Below are positions 25,056 through 33,485 of a DNA stretch of 48,407 nt, one piece after another; position 1 is the first letter of the stretch, and the number at the start of each line of letters is the position of its first letter. This DNA is from Frankia sp. AgB1.9 (GTDB taxonomy: Bacteria; Actinomycetota; Actinomycetes; Frankiales; Frankiaceae). The notes below the pieces were generated by a model. The model did no database searches and was not told where the DNA came from. It was given only the letters and a program-made list of their open reading frames with translations. The translations under genes were made by a program, and so were the position numbers. The stretch is from the NCBI RefSeq assembly GCF_016786355.1, contig NZ_JADWYX010000068.1, positions 1-48,407 on the forward strand, given 5' to 3'.

Positions 25056-26248
25056 GCCGGGAGCCTCGCCGTCACCCGGAATCCGCCCTCCGGACGCTGG
25101 CCGGCGCTGAACTGGCCGGACAGCAACGTCACCCGCTCGCGCATGCCGAGCAGGCCGAAGCCGCTCCCGCCGGCCGCCGAGTGCCTCGGACGGCCCGGCC
25201 CGCCCAGACCGTCGTCCCCGTCGTCCACCACCTCGATCCTCACTCCTTCCGGCTCGTAACCGACCGCGACCCGGCACGTCCGCGCCCTGGAGTGCCGCAC
25301 CACGTTCGTCACCGACTCCTGGATGATCCGGAACGCCGACAGTTCGATCTCCGGCGGCAGTGGACGCTGCTCGCCCCGCCAGGTCACATGAACCCGCACC
25401 CCGGCGCCGGCCGTACGTTCGGCGAGCTGCGGGACGTCGGCCAGGCTGCCGGCCGGCGCCAGCGGAGCGGCCTGCGGCATGGCGTCGTCCGGCTCAGCGC
25501 GGCGTAGCGCCCCGAGCATGCGCTGCAACTCCAGCAGCGTCTCCCGGCTGGTGGTCTCGATGCCGGTCAGCGCCTGCCGCGTCTGCTCGGGCTTGGTCTC
25601 CACGACCCGCGCCGCCGCTCCCGACAGCACCGTGATGATCCCGATGCTGTGCGCGACGCTGTCGTGCAGCTCGCGGGCGATCCGCAGCCGCTCGGCCATG
25701 ACGACGCGGGCCGCGGTCTGCTCGTCCAGAGCTTCGAGGTATTCACGGCGTTTGCGATACACCCCCCCGAAGACCCACGCGACCGCGAACCACACCGCGA
25801 GCCACCCGGCCCACTGGACCGCGTCACCGACGTTCTCTCCGCGGACGCCGATGTCGTTGACGAACGCGGCCGCGACGCCCGCGACGGAGCCGACGGCGGC
25901 AGCCTTCGGCCGCCGGGCGGCGATGTACCCGCTCAAGGCGACGAGCAGGATGAACACGACCAAGGGCCGCGCGCCGAAAATGTCGCCGAGGGCTGATTCG
26001 CCCAGGACCGCCGCGAAGACGGCCGCCGGCAGACGGCGCACCAGCAGGATCGGAAGGGCGAGCACGACGCAGAGACCCATCGTCTGGTAGCGCCCGAGGT
26101 CGGGGAACCGGAACAGGCCGTCGTCAGGGCTCGGCGTCGTCAAGACGAGCATCAGCGCATAGAAGCCGGTGATGGCCAGCACCACGGCCTGTGACATCAG
26201 CCAGGTCACGCGCTTCGATGTCGAGAGACGCTGGAGAAGCCGTTCCAT
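25052..26248 (-). CDS. Membrane sensor histidine kinase, HisKA_3 type
   Basis: This 398-residue kinase begins with several membrane spans (from WLMSQAVVLAITGFYAL to the WAGWLAVWFAVAWVFGG segment, together about residues 15-150) and no large extracytoplasmic domain. A dimerisation and phosphoacceptor domain follows with His near residue 195 in RELHDSVAHS, then a HATPase domain with GFGLLGMRERV near the end. I chose the ATG at 26248 because sequence before it in frame is antisense to the intergenic region. Such intramembrane-sensing kinases in actinobacteria often detect cell-envelope antibiotics and drive a linked ABC exporter, which lies divergently 143 bp away. Confidence 0.93.
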   Translation of the reverse strand: MERLLQRLSTSKRVTWLMSQAVVLAITGFYALMLVLTTPSPDDGLFRFPDLGRYQTMGLCVVLALPILLVRRLPAAVFAAVLGESALGDIFGARPLVVFILLVALSGYIAARRPKAAAVGSVAGVAAAFVNDIGVRGENVGDAVQWAGWLAVWFAVAWVFGGVYRKRREYLEALDEQTAARVVMAERLRIARELHDSVAHSIGIITVLSGAAARVVETKPEQTRQALTGIETTSRETLLELQRMLGALRRAEPDDAMPQAAPLAPAGSLADVPQLAERTAGAGVRVHVTWRGEQRPLPPEIELSAFRIIQESVTNVVRHSRARTCRVAVGYEPEGVRIEVVDDGDDGLGGPGRPRHSAAGGSGFGLLGMRERVTLLSGQFSAGQRPEGGFRVTARLPA

Positions 26249-26390
26249 ACAGAGATCGTATTCACTGGCGTCGGCTCGGCGCGTCGCCCCGGGGATGTAC
26301 GCCGGATACGCCCCCAGGCCGATGGCCTGGGAAGAGGTGACATCCGCCGGCCGACGCGGTGGATCATGGTCCGTTCCTAGGTTCATGGCC

Positions 26391-27137
26391 ATGACGAATC
26401 CGCCGATGATCGCTCTCCAAGACGCGACAAAGAAGTACGACGACGGCCCGCCCGCACTGGCCGGCGTCACCTTGTCCGTGGCGGCTGGTGAGTGCGTGGC
26501 GATCCTCGGCCATTCCGGCAGTGGCAAGTCCACGCTGCTGAACCTGATCGCGGGTCTGGACAAGCCTTCCAGTGGCACCGTGACCGTCGACGGCACCCGC
26601 GTCGACCAGCTCGGCGAGGCCGGTTCGGCGAAGTACCGCCGGGCCTCCATCGGCATGATCTTCCAGTTCTTCAACCTGCTCGACGACCTGACCGTGTTGG
26701 ACAACGTCATGGTTCCGGCGCAGCTGGCCGGGATGGCCAAGGGCGAAGCGAAGCGGCGGGCCATCGGGCTGCTCGGCTCGCTGGGCATCGACCGGCATGT
26801 CAAGGCCTATCCGCAGCGGCTGTCCGGCGGGCAACGGCAGCGGGTGGCGGTGGCCAGGGCCCTGATGAACAAGCCGGCGCTGCTGCTGGCCGATGAGCCG
26901 ACCGGCGCTCTGGACTCGAGCTCGGCCGAGGACGTGCGCCAGCTGCTGCTGGACCTGAACAGCGAGGGCCAGACCATCCTGCTGGTCACCCACGACGTGC
27001 AGCTGGCCGCGAGCACCGCGCGCCGCACGATCGAGTTGGTGGACGGCGCGGTCAAGCGGGACGTCATCAACGACGGCAGCGGTGCCGGCCTGGCCGCCCG
27101 CACACCGCTGCCCCGTCCGGCGGGAGAGGTCCGATGA
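26391..27137 (+). CDS. ABC transporter ATP-binding protein, MacB/LolD-like
   Basis: This 248-residue ATPase has Walker A GHSGSGKST near residue 40, a Q-loop in MIFQFFNL, signature LSGGQRQR near 143, Walker B LLLADEPTGALD near 166 and the H-switch VTHD. It resembles the MacB/LolD/BceA subgroup that works with large FtsX-like permeases. A second ATG at 26385 is possible. The stop overlaps a small frame beginning at 27134, and the permease follows. Beside a two-component pair it forms the layout of an antimicrobial-peptide or envelope-stress exporter, but its permease is interrupted. Confidence 0.95.
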   Translation: MTNPPMIALQDATKKYDDGPPALAGVTLSVAAGECVAILGHSGSGKSTLLNLIAGLDKPSSGTVTVDGTRVDQLGEAGSAKYRRASIGMIFQFFNLLDDLTVLDNVMVPAQLAGMAKGEAKRRAIGLLGSLGIDRHVKAYPQRLSGGQRQRVAVARALMNKPALLLADEPTGALDSSSAEDVRQLLLDLNSEGQTILLVTHDVQLAASTARRTIELVDGAVKRDVINDGSGAGLAARTPLPRPAGEVR

Positions 27138-27223
27138 CCCTGCGCAAGCCGCCGATGCCCCGGCGCGTCTTCGAGGTCGGTTTCCGGGCCGTGGGCCGCC
27201 TGCCGCTGGCGGTGAGCCGGTGA
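27134..27223 (+). CDS. Possible 29-residue coupled reading frame between ATPase and permease
   Basis: ATG at 27134 overlaps the ATPase stop (ATGA) and its own TGA at 27221-27223 overlaps the permease GTG (GTGA). The predicted peptide is basic (eight Arg/Lys in 29) with no membrane span. Either it is a translated linker that couples ATPase and permease expression, or the true permease start was once further left and a frameshift separated it. Its Arg-rich FRAVGRL pattern resembles the cytoplasmic N-terminus of FtsX-type permeases, which favours the second reading slightly. Function unknown. Confidence 0.35.
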   Translation: MTLRKPPMPRRVFEVGFRAVGRLPLAVSR

Positions 27224-29628
27224 GCGCCTTGGGCAAGGTCGTACGTTCCGGCGTGGGCCGGCGTCGGGTCCAGTCCTTCGTCATGGCCTTGACAACGTTC
27301 GCCGCGGTGACGTCCTCAGTGCTCTCCCTCGGCCTGCTGGCCGTCGCGCAGGCCCCGTTCGAGAACGCTTTCAGTGCTCGGAACGGGGCGCACCTGGCGG
27401 TCCAGTTCGACAGCTCGAAGGTCACGGCCGCGCAGGCCGCCGCCACCGCCCACGCCGCCGGCGTCACCGAGGCGGCCGGGCCCTACCCGATCGCCGCCGC
27501 CCTGGACACGACGATCGGCACGGACTGCCCCAAGAAGGATTTCGCCGGTCACGACAACGGTCCGATCACCGTCACCACCCGGCCCGACCTGGGCAGCACC
27601 TCCGGGATGGACCAACTCGTGCTGACCCAGGGGCGCTGGCCGACGAGCCCGGGCGAGATCGCCCTGCCGTGGCAGCACTATGCCGCCGACTGCTTCGGCG
27701 ATTCGGTGGTGTTCTCCTCCCTGCCGGGCAAGCCGTCGTTCAAGGTCGTCGGCTTCGCCGACTCGGTGACCGACAGCGCGACCGCCTTCGCTACCGCCGA
27801 CGGTTTCGCGCGGCTCACCGCTGCCGGCGCCAAGTCCGACGAGCAGATGCTCTACCGGTTCGCCAAAGCTGGGACCGACGCCGACATCGCCACCGACAAG
27901 CAGGCGGTGGCCGCCGCCGCGCCGGCCGGCGCGGGCGAGGGGGGCCACTCGTAACGGACCCCGGCGCAGCCGGCGACCCGCCACGCCAAGCCCTACGTGC
28001 CGTTCCTGATCGGCTTCGGGATCCTCGGGCTGTTCATGTCGGTGCTGATCATCTCGATCGTGGTCAGCGGGGCTGTGGCCTCGGGAATCCGGCGCATCGG
28101 GATTCTGAAGTCGTTGGGCTTCACCCCTTCGCAGGTGGCCCGCGCCTACACCGCGCAGGCCATGATCCCGGCGACACTCGGCCTGGTGCTCGGCACGGTT
28201 TTCGGCAACCTCCTGGCCGTGCCGATCCTGGGCGGGGCCACCAAGCAGCTCGGCGCGGCCAGTGCCACGATTCCGTTGTGGGTCAGCGCCGTGGTGGCGC
28301 TGGGCACCCTGCTGATCGTCGGCGTCACGGTTTTGATCCCGGCACTGCGGGCCGGCCGGATGCCGACGGTGCGGGCCCTGGTGGTCGGCCGCGTCCCCAA
28401 AGCCGGGGGCGGTCAGACGGCGCAGCGTCTTGCCTCGCGGCTGCCGCTGCCCCGGGCCATGTCGCTGGGGCTGGCCCAGCCGTTCGCCCGGCCGTCCCGG
28501 GCCGTACTGGTCGGTGCGGCGGTGCTGTTCGGCGTGGTGACCGCCACGTTCGCGGTGGGGCTGGAGACCGGGTTCAACAAGTACCTGGACGCCAGCACCT
28601 CAGGCTTCAACGTCGCGTCGGAGTTCGTGGAGCCCACAGCCGACGTAGGCGTGCCCTGGGGTCGCTACGGCCCCAACGACCCGCGCAACCCGCACCTGGA
28701 TGCCGCCAAGGTGGCCGCCGCGCTCGCCGAGATCCCGGGCACGAAGGCCGCGTTCGGCTGGGGCGACAGCGGTGCGACCATGGTCGGCGCCCCGCCCGGC
28801 GGCGAACCGGCGAAGGTGTTCACGGTCACCGGCGACTTCTCCTGGACGAACCTGGAGCTGCTGTCCGGCCGCTGGTACTCGGCGCCCGGCGAGGCCGTTG
28901 TCGGCGACAAGCTGGCCTCGGCGGTGGGAATCCACGTCGGTGACGACGTCACCGTGGTGCAGCGGAACAAGCAACTGTCGCTGAAGGTCGTCGGCATCAA
29001 CTTCGACACCAACGTGGGCGACTACACGGTCATGACGGATGCGGCCACTTTCACCGCCGCCGGTCTGAACCCGCACATCGACCAGTACAACGTCGAGCTG
29101 GCCTCGAACGTCAACGGACCGGACTGGTCCACCTCGGCCGCCGCCGCGCTAACCCCGCTGAACGCCTCGGTCCAGCCGAACACCGATGGGGGCAAGAACA
29201 TCGTGGTGATCACCATGGGCGCCCTGGTGGCCACGCTCACGCTGATGATGATCGCGGTCGCCGCGCTCGGGGTGCTGAGCATGGTGGTGCAGGACACCCG
29301 GGAGCGGGTCCATGACCTGGGGATCCTCAAGGCCCTCGGGATGACACCCAAACAGACCATCGCGATGGTCCTGACCTCGGTGACACTCAGCGGCCTGATC
29401 GCCGGGCTGATCGGGGTCCCGCTCGGGGTCGCGGTGGAGAAGGCGACGCTGACCCCGATGGGGAACGCGATCGGCCGGCACCTGCCGCCGAGCGTGACCC
29501 ACTCCTACACCGCCGGGCTGCTCATCCCCCTGCTGGCCGGCGGGATCGTGATCGCCCTGCTCGGCGCACTGCTGCCAGCCAGCTGGGCGGCACGGACCCG
29601 GACCGCCACCACGCTGCGGACCGAATAG
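27220..29628 (+). pseudogene. FtsX-like ABC permease interrupted by an in-frame TAA
   Basis: One continuous frame of 803 codons from GTG 27220 to TAG 29626 encodes an FtsX/MacB-type permease. Its parts are an N-terminal membrane span, a MacB periplasmic-core domain, an FtsX domain beginning at PFLIGFGILGLFM, a second core domain and a second FtsX domain starting near VVITMGALVATLTLMM. The family is usually near 800 residues with this layout. A TAA at 27952-27954 cuts it after residue 244, before the first FtsX domain. Both sides are in the same frame, so no frameshift is needed. The downstream part could restart only at GTG 27997, inside the first helix and with no ribosome site. Possible readings are a recent pseudogene, a sequencing error or stop readthrough. 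Confidence 0.8.
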
Positions 29629-29657
29629 GACCGAGCAGGACCGAGCAGGACCGAGCA
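29618..29657 (+). repeat. Tandem 10-bp repeat, four units, overlapping the permease stop
   Basis: The units are GGACCGAATA followed by three exact copies of GGACCGAGCA. The permease TAG stop (29626-29628) spans the junction of units one and two. The copies look like slippage expansion at the 3' end of the gene. Confidence 0.85.
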
Positions 29658-29824
29658 GAGCCGCTGGTCGCCACGGCGAAAGCGGTGCTGGGCACTGCAC
29701 GGCGCGGCAAGAACGCCAATGCCGACCAGACCCTGCTGGCCAATTCGACGGATGGTCACGGAAGTGTTCCGATCGCAACCACCCGAGGGCCAAAACGGCG
29801 ATCTTGGTCAGCCGGCGGCCGCCG

Positions 29825-31054
29825 TCAGGAGTGGCGGACCTGGGACCAGGGGAGGTCTCGGTCGACGTCCGGCTCCTTGGGCAGGCCCAGGACGCGTTCG
29901 CCGATGATGTTGCGCTGGATCTCGGACGTGCCGCCCGCGATGGTCTTGGACTGCACCCGCAGGAACGACCAGGCCGTGTTCTGGCGCCACCGGTCGCCCT
30001 CGACCCAGGCCTGGCCGCCGGCACCCTCCAGGTCGCAGGCGAGCTCCTGCAGGCGCCGGGCGTGCTCGCCGTAGAGGAGCTTGAGGACCGATCCCTCCGG
30101 CCCGACGCCACCCCCGGCGCGGCGCCGGGCGGCGGCGCGGCGGCCGGTCAGCGAGAGCAGCTTGTCCTCGATGAAGGCCTGCACGAGACGCTCCCGCAGG
30201 CCGACGTCGCCGACGGGCGCGTGCCGGCGGATCAACGCCTCGACGGACCGCCCGGTCACGGTCCCGGGCAGCGCTCCCCCGGACCCCGAGGTCGCCTGCC
30301 GCTCGTTGAGCAGGACCGAGACGGCGACCTGCCAGCCCTGGCCCACCTCACCCAGCCGCAACGAGTCCTCGACCGGCACGTCGTCGAGGAAGACCTCGTT
30401 GAACTCGATGTCACCGGCCATGTGGCGCAGCGGGCGGACGGTCACGCCCGGCTGGTCCATCGGCAGCAGGAACGCGGTGATCCCCTTGTGCTTCGGCACG
30501 TCGGGATCCGTCCTGGCCAGCAGCAGCCCATGGGACGCCAGGTGGGCGAGGCTGGTCCACACCTTCTGCCCGCTGACCAGCCACCGGTCGCCGTCCCGGA
30601 CCGCCTTCGTCGACAGGCCCGCCAGGTCCGAGCCCGCGCCGGGCTCGGAGAACAGCTGGCACCAGATCTCCTGGTGCCGCGCGATGGGGCGCAGGAACCG
30701 CCGCTTCTGCTCGTCCGTGCCCCACCGCAGCAGGGCCGGCCCGACCAGGTCGACGCCGACCGGGTTGGTGAAGCGCGGCACCCGGTAGGTGCTGAGCGTG
30801 CGGCCGATCGCGCCGCCCGCCGCCCGGCTCGCGCCGAGGCCGCCGTACTCGGCCGGCCAGGTCGGCGTCACGTAGCCCGCGTCGGCGAGGCTCACCCACC
30901 AGGCCGAGAGGTCAAGCTGCTCTCTGAACGCGCCTACTGCCCCGGTGTCGCCGCGGCCGACCGCCGCGACCCACTCCGCGGGCAGGTGCGTCCGGAGAAA
31001 CTCCCGCACCCCTCGCTCGACGTCCTCGGAGCCGGTGCTCCCGTTCACTGCCAT
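29825..31054 (-). CDS. Acyl-CoA dehydrogenase (FadE large-subunit type)
   Basis: This 409-residue FAD enzyme has SEPGAGSD near residue 137, SGQKVWTS, PKHKGITAF and a C-terminal IAGGTSEIQRN with GERVLGLPKEP. The usual Glu of the YEGT-type motif is not there. This makes it like the FAD-binding halves of actinobacterial heteromeric acyl-CoA dehydrogenases, whose base is supplied elsewhere. The ATG at 31054 has GGAGG at 4 bp and overlaps the crotonase stop by 10 bp. No adjacent partner subunit is coded on this strand; the nearest candidate is the 373-residue protein at 33486. It ends the ligase-crotonase-dehydrogenase operon. Confidence 0.93.
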   Translation of the reverse strand: MAVNGSTGSEDVERGVREFLRTHLPAEWVAAVGRGDTGAVGAFREQLDLSAWWVSLADAGYVTPTWPAEYGGLGASRAAGGAIGRTLSTYRVPRFTNPVGVDLVGPALLRWGTDEQKRRFLRPIARHQEIWCQLFSEPGAGSDLAGLSTKAVRDGDRWLVSGQKVWTSLAHLASHGLLLARTDPDVPKHKGITAFLLPMDQPGVTVRPLRHMAGDIEFNEVFLDDVPVEDSLRLGEVGQGWQVAVSVLLNERQATSGSGGALPGTVTGRSVEALIRRHAPVGDVGLRERLVQAFIEDKLLSLTGRRAAARRRAGGGVGPEGSVLKLLYGEHARRLQELACDLEGAGGQAWVEGDRWRQNTAWSFLRVQSKTIAGGTSEIQRNIIGERVLGLPKEPDVDRDLPWSQVRHS

Positions 31055-31824
31055 CTCGCCTCCCTGCGCTCGACGAAGGCCAGCGGGCCCTCGTTGCAGT
31101 CCGGGTGGGCCCGATGTTCGATCAGCAGGTCCCACCCGTACTGCATGGCCTGCGCCATTGGCCGCTCCACGGCGGAGCGGATGGCGCGCTTCGACGCCTC
31201 GATCGCGGCCGGGGATCCCGACGCCGCGATGTCGGCCAGTTCGAGGGCCCGTTCCAGGAGCCGGTCGGGCTCGACGACCTCGTCGACGAGCGAGATCCGC
31301 AGCGCCTCGGCCGCGTCGATGCGGCCCTTGCGGCCGAGGACGGCGAGACGCAGCGCGTTGCCCAGCCCGATCCGCGGCAGCAACGTGATCGGTTCGATCG
31401 CGGCGACCTGACCGACGCTGACGTGGGTGTCTACGAACCAGGCATCCGTCGAGGCGACCACCACGTCGGCGTCGGCGACGAAGTGGAAGCCCGCCCCCGT
31501 GCACACGCCGTTCACGGCGACGATCGTCGGGAGCCACACGTCGCACTCCAGCGGCGTCTGGCGCAGCTCCGCGTGGACGTCCGGGTTGATCTCGCGCGGG
31601 CCGCCGCGCTCGGCGAAGTCCTGGAGGTCCATGCCGGTGCAGAACGCCCGGCGGCCGGCGGCGGTGATGACGATGGCGCGGATGGTCCGGTCGGTCCGCA
31701 GCGACGTCCAGGTCTCGCGCAGCGTCGTCTGGATCCGCTGGCTCAGCGCGTTCATCCGCTGCTGGCGGTCCAGCGTGACCACGAGCACCCGGCCGCGGCG
31801 CTCCACGTTGAGCTCGTCGGTCAT
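31045..31824 (-). CDS. Crotonase-family protein with His/His in place of the catalytic glutamates
   Basis: This 259-residue crotonase has the first oxyanion segment RRAFCTGMDL. The second segment reads NGVCTGAGFHFVADAD, where the first catalytic Glu is His, and FVDTHVSVG, where the second is His. The fold looks complete, so CoA binding is expected, but standard hydration is not. Members with altered dyads perform isomerisation, hydrolysis or C-C cleavage. The gene overlaps the CoA ligase stop (ATGA) on one side and the dehydrogenase start on the other, so it is tightly coupled to both. Confidence 0.88.
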   Translation of the reverse strand: MTDELNVERRGRVLVVTLDRQQRMNALSQRIQTTLRETWTSLRTDRTIRAIVITAAGRRAFCTGMDLQDFAERGGPREINPDVHAELRQTPLECDVWLPTIVAVNGVCTGAGFHFVADADVVVASTDAWFVDTHVSVGQVAAIEPITLLPRIGLGNALRLAVLGRKGRIDAAEALRISLVDEVVEPDRLLERALELADIAASGSPAAIEASKRAIRSAVERPMAQAMQYGWDLLIEHRAHPDCNEGPLAFVERREARWQ

Positions 31825-33401
31825 CGGGCCGCGCCCCCGTCCGCCGCCACCTGGTCGAAGGCTGCGCGGGCCAGCTCCCTGGCCCGGCGGCGGTCGACCT
31901 TGTCCCGTGGCGTCAGCGGCACGGCGTCGAGCGCGAAGGTCCCGCGCGGGACCTTGTAGTGGGCCAGGCCGGTCCGCAGCTCCCGCAGCAGGGCCTCCTC
32001 GTCGGGCGCCCCCGCCCACACGATGCCGGCGACCGGCCGCTCGCCCAGCCGGTCGTCGGGCAGGCCGACGACGACGAGGTCGGTGACGAGGGGCGACCGG
32101 CGCGCGGCGTCCTCCACCTCGGCGGGGTAGACGTTGAACCCGCCCACGATGATCTTCTCCTGGGCCCGGCCGGTGACGTAGAGCAGACCGTCCTCCAGGC
32201 GCCCGACGTCGCCGGTCGCGAACCATCCCTCCGCGTCGACGGGGACCTTCGCGCCGCCGACGAACTCGGCCGGCATGTCCTTGGTGCGCACCAGGATCTC
32301 GCCCTCTCCCTCGGGCCTGTCCTCGTCGTCGAGCGGCCGGATGCGGATGTCCACGCCCGTCGCCGGGCGCCCGACCGACCCCGGCCGCCGCCGGCCCGCG
32401 CGGACGTCCTCCAGCCGCTCCTGGCTCACCACGCCCACCTCGGTCATGCCGTAGGCGTCGAGCACGGGGACGCCGAACCGCTGCTCGAAGCGGTCGCGGG
32501 TCGCGACGGAGAGCGGGGCGGTGCCCGAGGTGACGTACTGGACCCCGCGCAGCTCGATCGGCTCGCCGCTCGTCGCCAACATGTGGATCATGGTCGGCGT
32601 CAGCTGGAGCGAGTCGGCGCTGAAGCGGGAGAAGTACGCCTGGACCGCCGGCACGGTGAACCTCGGGATCAGCAGCGCGGGGCGCCCGATCCACATCCGG
32701 AACGCCAGCCGCAGGAACCCGGCCGTATGCCCGAACGGGTTGAACACGACCCCGGGAGCCAGGTGCGCGGGCGCCGGGTCCGGACGGTAGGCGGCCTTGC
32801 GGGCGTAGCCGCCGGCGACTCGCTTAGCCCCCGTCACGAAGTCGCCATGGGTGTAGGTGATGCCCTTGGGCTGGCCCGTCGTCCCCGAGGTGAAGAAGAT
32901 CGCCCCGAGCTCGTCCGGGTCGGGCAGGCGGAAGTCGAGAGGTCCGGCACCGGTGGCGGGACGGGCGGTGGCACCCACGCCGTCGCCCTCCTCGTCGATC
33001 GTGACAACCCTGAACGTCGCCGGCAGCGCGGGTGCCCCGGCGGCCGCGACGACGGTCGAGACGCCCGCGAGCTCGAACAGCCGGGCCGCCTCGGGTCCCG
33101 GCACGAGGGTGCCGACGGCAGCGACCACCCCGCCGGCCCACCAGGTTCCCAGCGCCCCCACGACCCAGCAGGGCGCATTAGACAGGTAGCAGCCGACCCG
33201 CTCGCCCGGCGCGACTCCCGCCGCCGCGAGTGCACCGGCAAGCGCGGCCGCCCGCTCGGCGGCCTCGCCGTACGAACGGGCGCGCACCTCGTGGGGCTGG
33301 CGTTCGTCGATCGTCATGAGGAACGGAGCCGAGTCGCTGCGCCGCACCCGCAGCAGCGCGATCTCGGCCAGGCTGGACGGCTCGGGCGTCGCTTCGGTCA
33401 C
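31821..33401 (-). CDS. AMP-binding acyl-CoA synthetase/ligase
   Basis: This 526-residue adenylate-forming enzyme should activate a carboxylic acid with ATP and CoA. Motifs in order are the phosphate-binding FFTSGTTGQPKG near residue 170, DAYGMTE near 316, GWFATGDVG near 395, GGFNVYPAEVE and the catalytic Lys in PRDKVDR near 498. It is the first gene of a minus-strand operon with the crotonase and dehydrogenase. The GTG start at 33401 has no ribosome site and stands 6 bp after a TATAGT -10 hexamer, so the transcript is probably leaderless. Operator copy F lies in that promoter. Confidence 0.93.
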   Translation of the reverse strand: MTEATPEPSSLAEIALLRVRRSDSAPFLMTIDERQPHEVRARSYGEAAERAAALAGALAAAGVAPGERVGCYLSNAPCWVVGALGTWWAGGVVAAVGTLVPGPEAARLFELAGVSTVVAAAGAPALPATFRVVTIDEEGDGVGATARPATGAGPLDFRLPDPDELGAIFFTSGTTGQPKGITYTHGDFVTGAKRVAGGYARKAAYRPDPAPAHLAPGVVFNPFGHTAGFLRLAFRMWIGRPALLIPRFTVPAVQAYFSRFSADSLQLTPTMIHMLATSGEPIELRGVQYVTSGTAPLSVATRDRFEQRFGVPVLDAYGMTEVGVVSQERLEDVRAGRRRPGSVGRPATGVDIRIRPLDDEDRPEGEGEILVRTKDMPAEFVGGAKVPVDAEGWFATGDVGRLEDGLLYVTGRAQEKIIVGGFNVYPAEVEDAARRSPLVTDLVVVGLPDDRLGERPVAGIVWAGAPDEEALLRELRTGLAHYKVPRGTFALDAVPLTPRDKVDRRRARELARAAFDQVAADGGAAR

Positions 33402-33407
33402 CGGACC

Positions 33408-33437
33408 ACTATAGAAGAAATTGAGCGTGATGACTTA
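33408..33437 (-). promoter_or_regulatory. Leaderless promoter with operator copy F
   Basis: On the minus strand TATAGT (33413 to 33408) ends 6 bp before the GTG of the CoA ligase, placing the transcription start at or next to the start codon. The palindrome at 33422-33437, read on the plus strand as TGAG-CGTGATGA-CTTA, lies just upstream with its TTAAGT edge at about 19 bp from the -10, in the -35 position. The same palindrome also faces the divergent dehydrogenase gene at 33486. Confidence 0.6.
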
Positions 33438-33485
33438 ACTATGTGAGAGACTCCAGCGAACCCGAGCGAGGGAGGGAACCGCGAC

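Noticed and set aside
29809..29822. CGGCGGCCGCCG palindrome between the permease and dehydrogenase genes as terminator
   Set aside because: It has only a four-pair stem once a loop is allowed, and such palindromes are frequent in GC-rich DNA.
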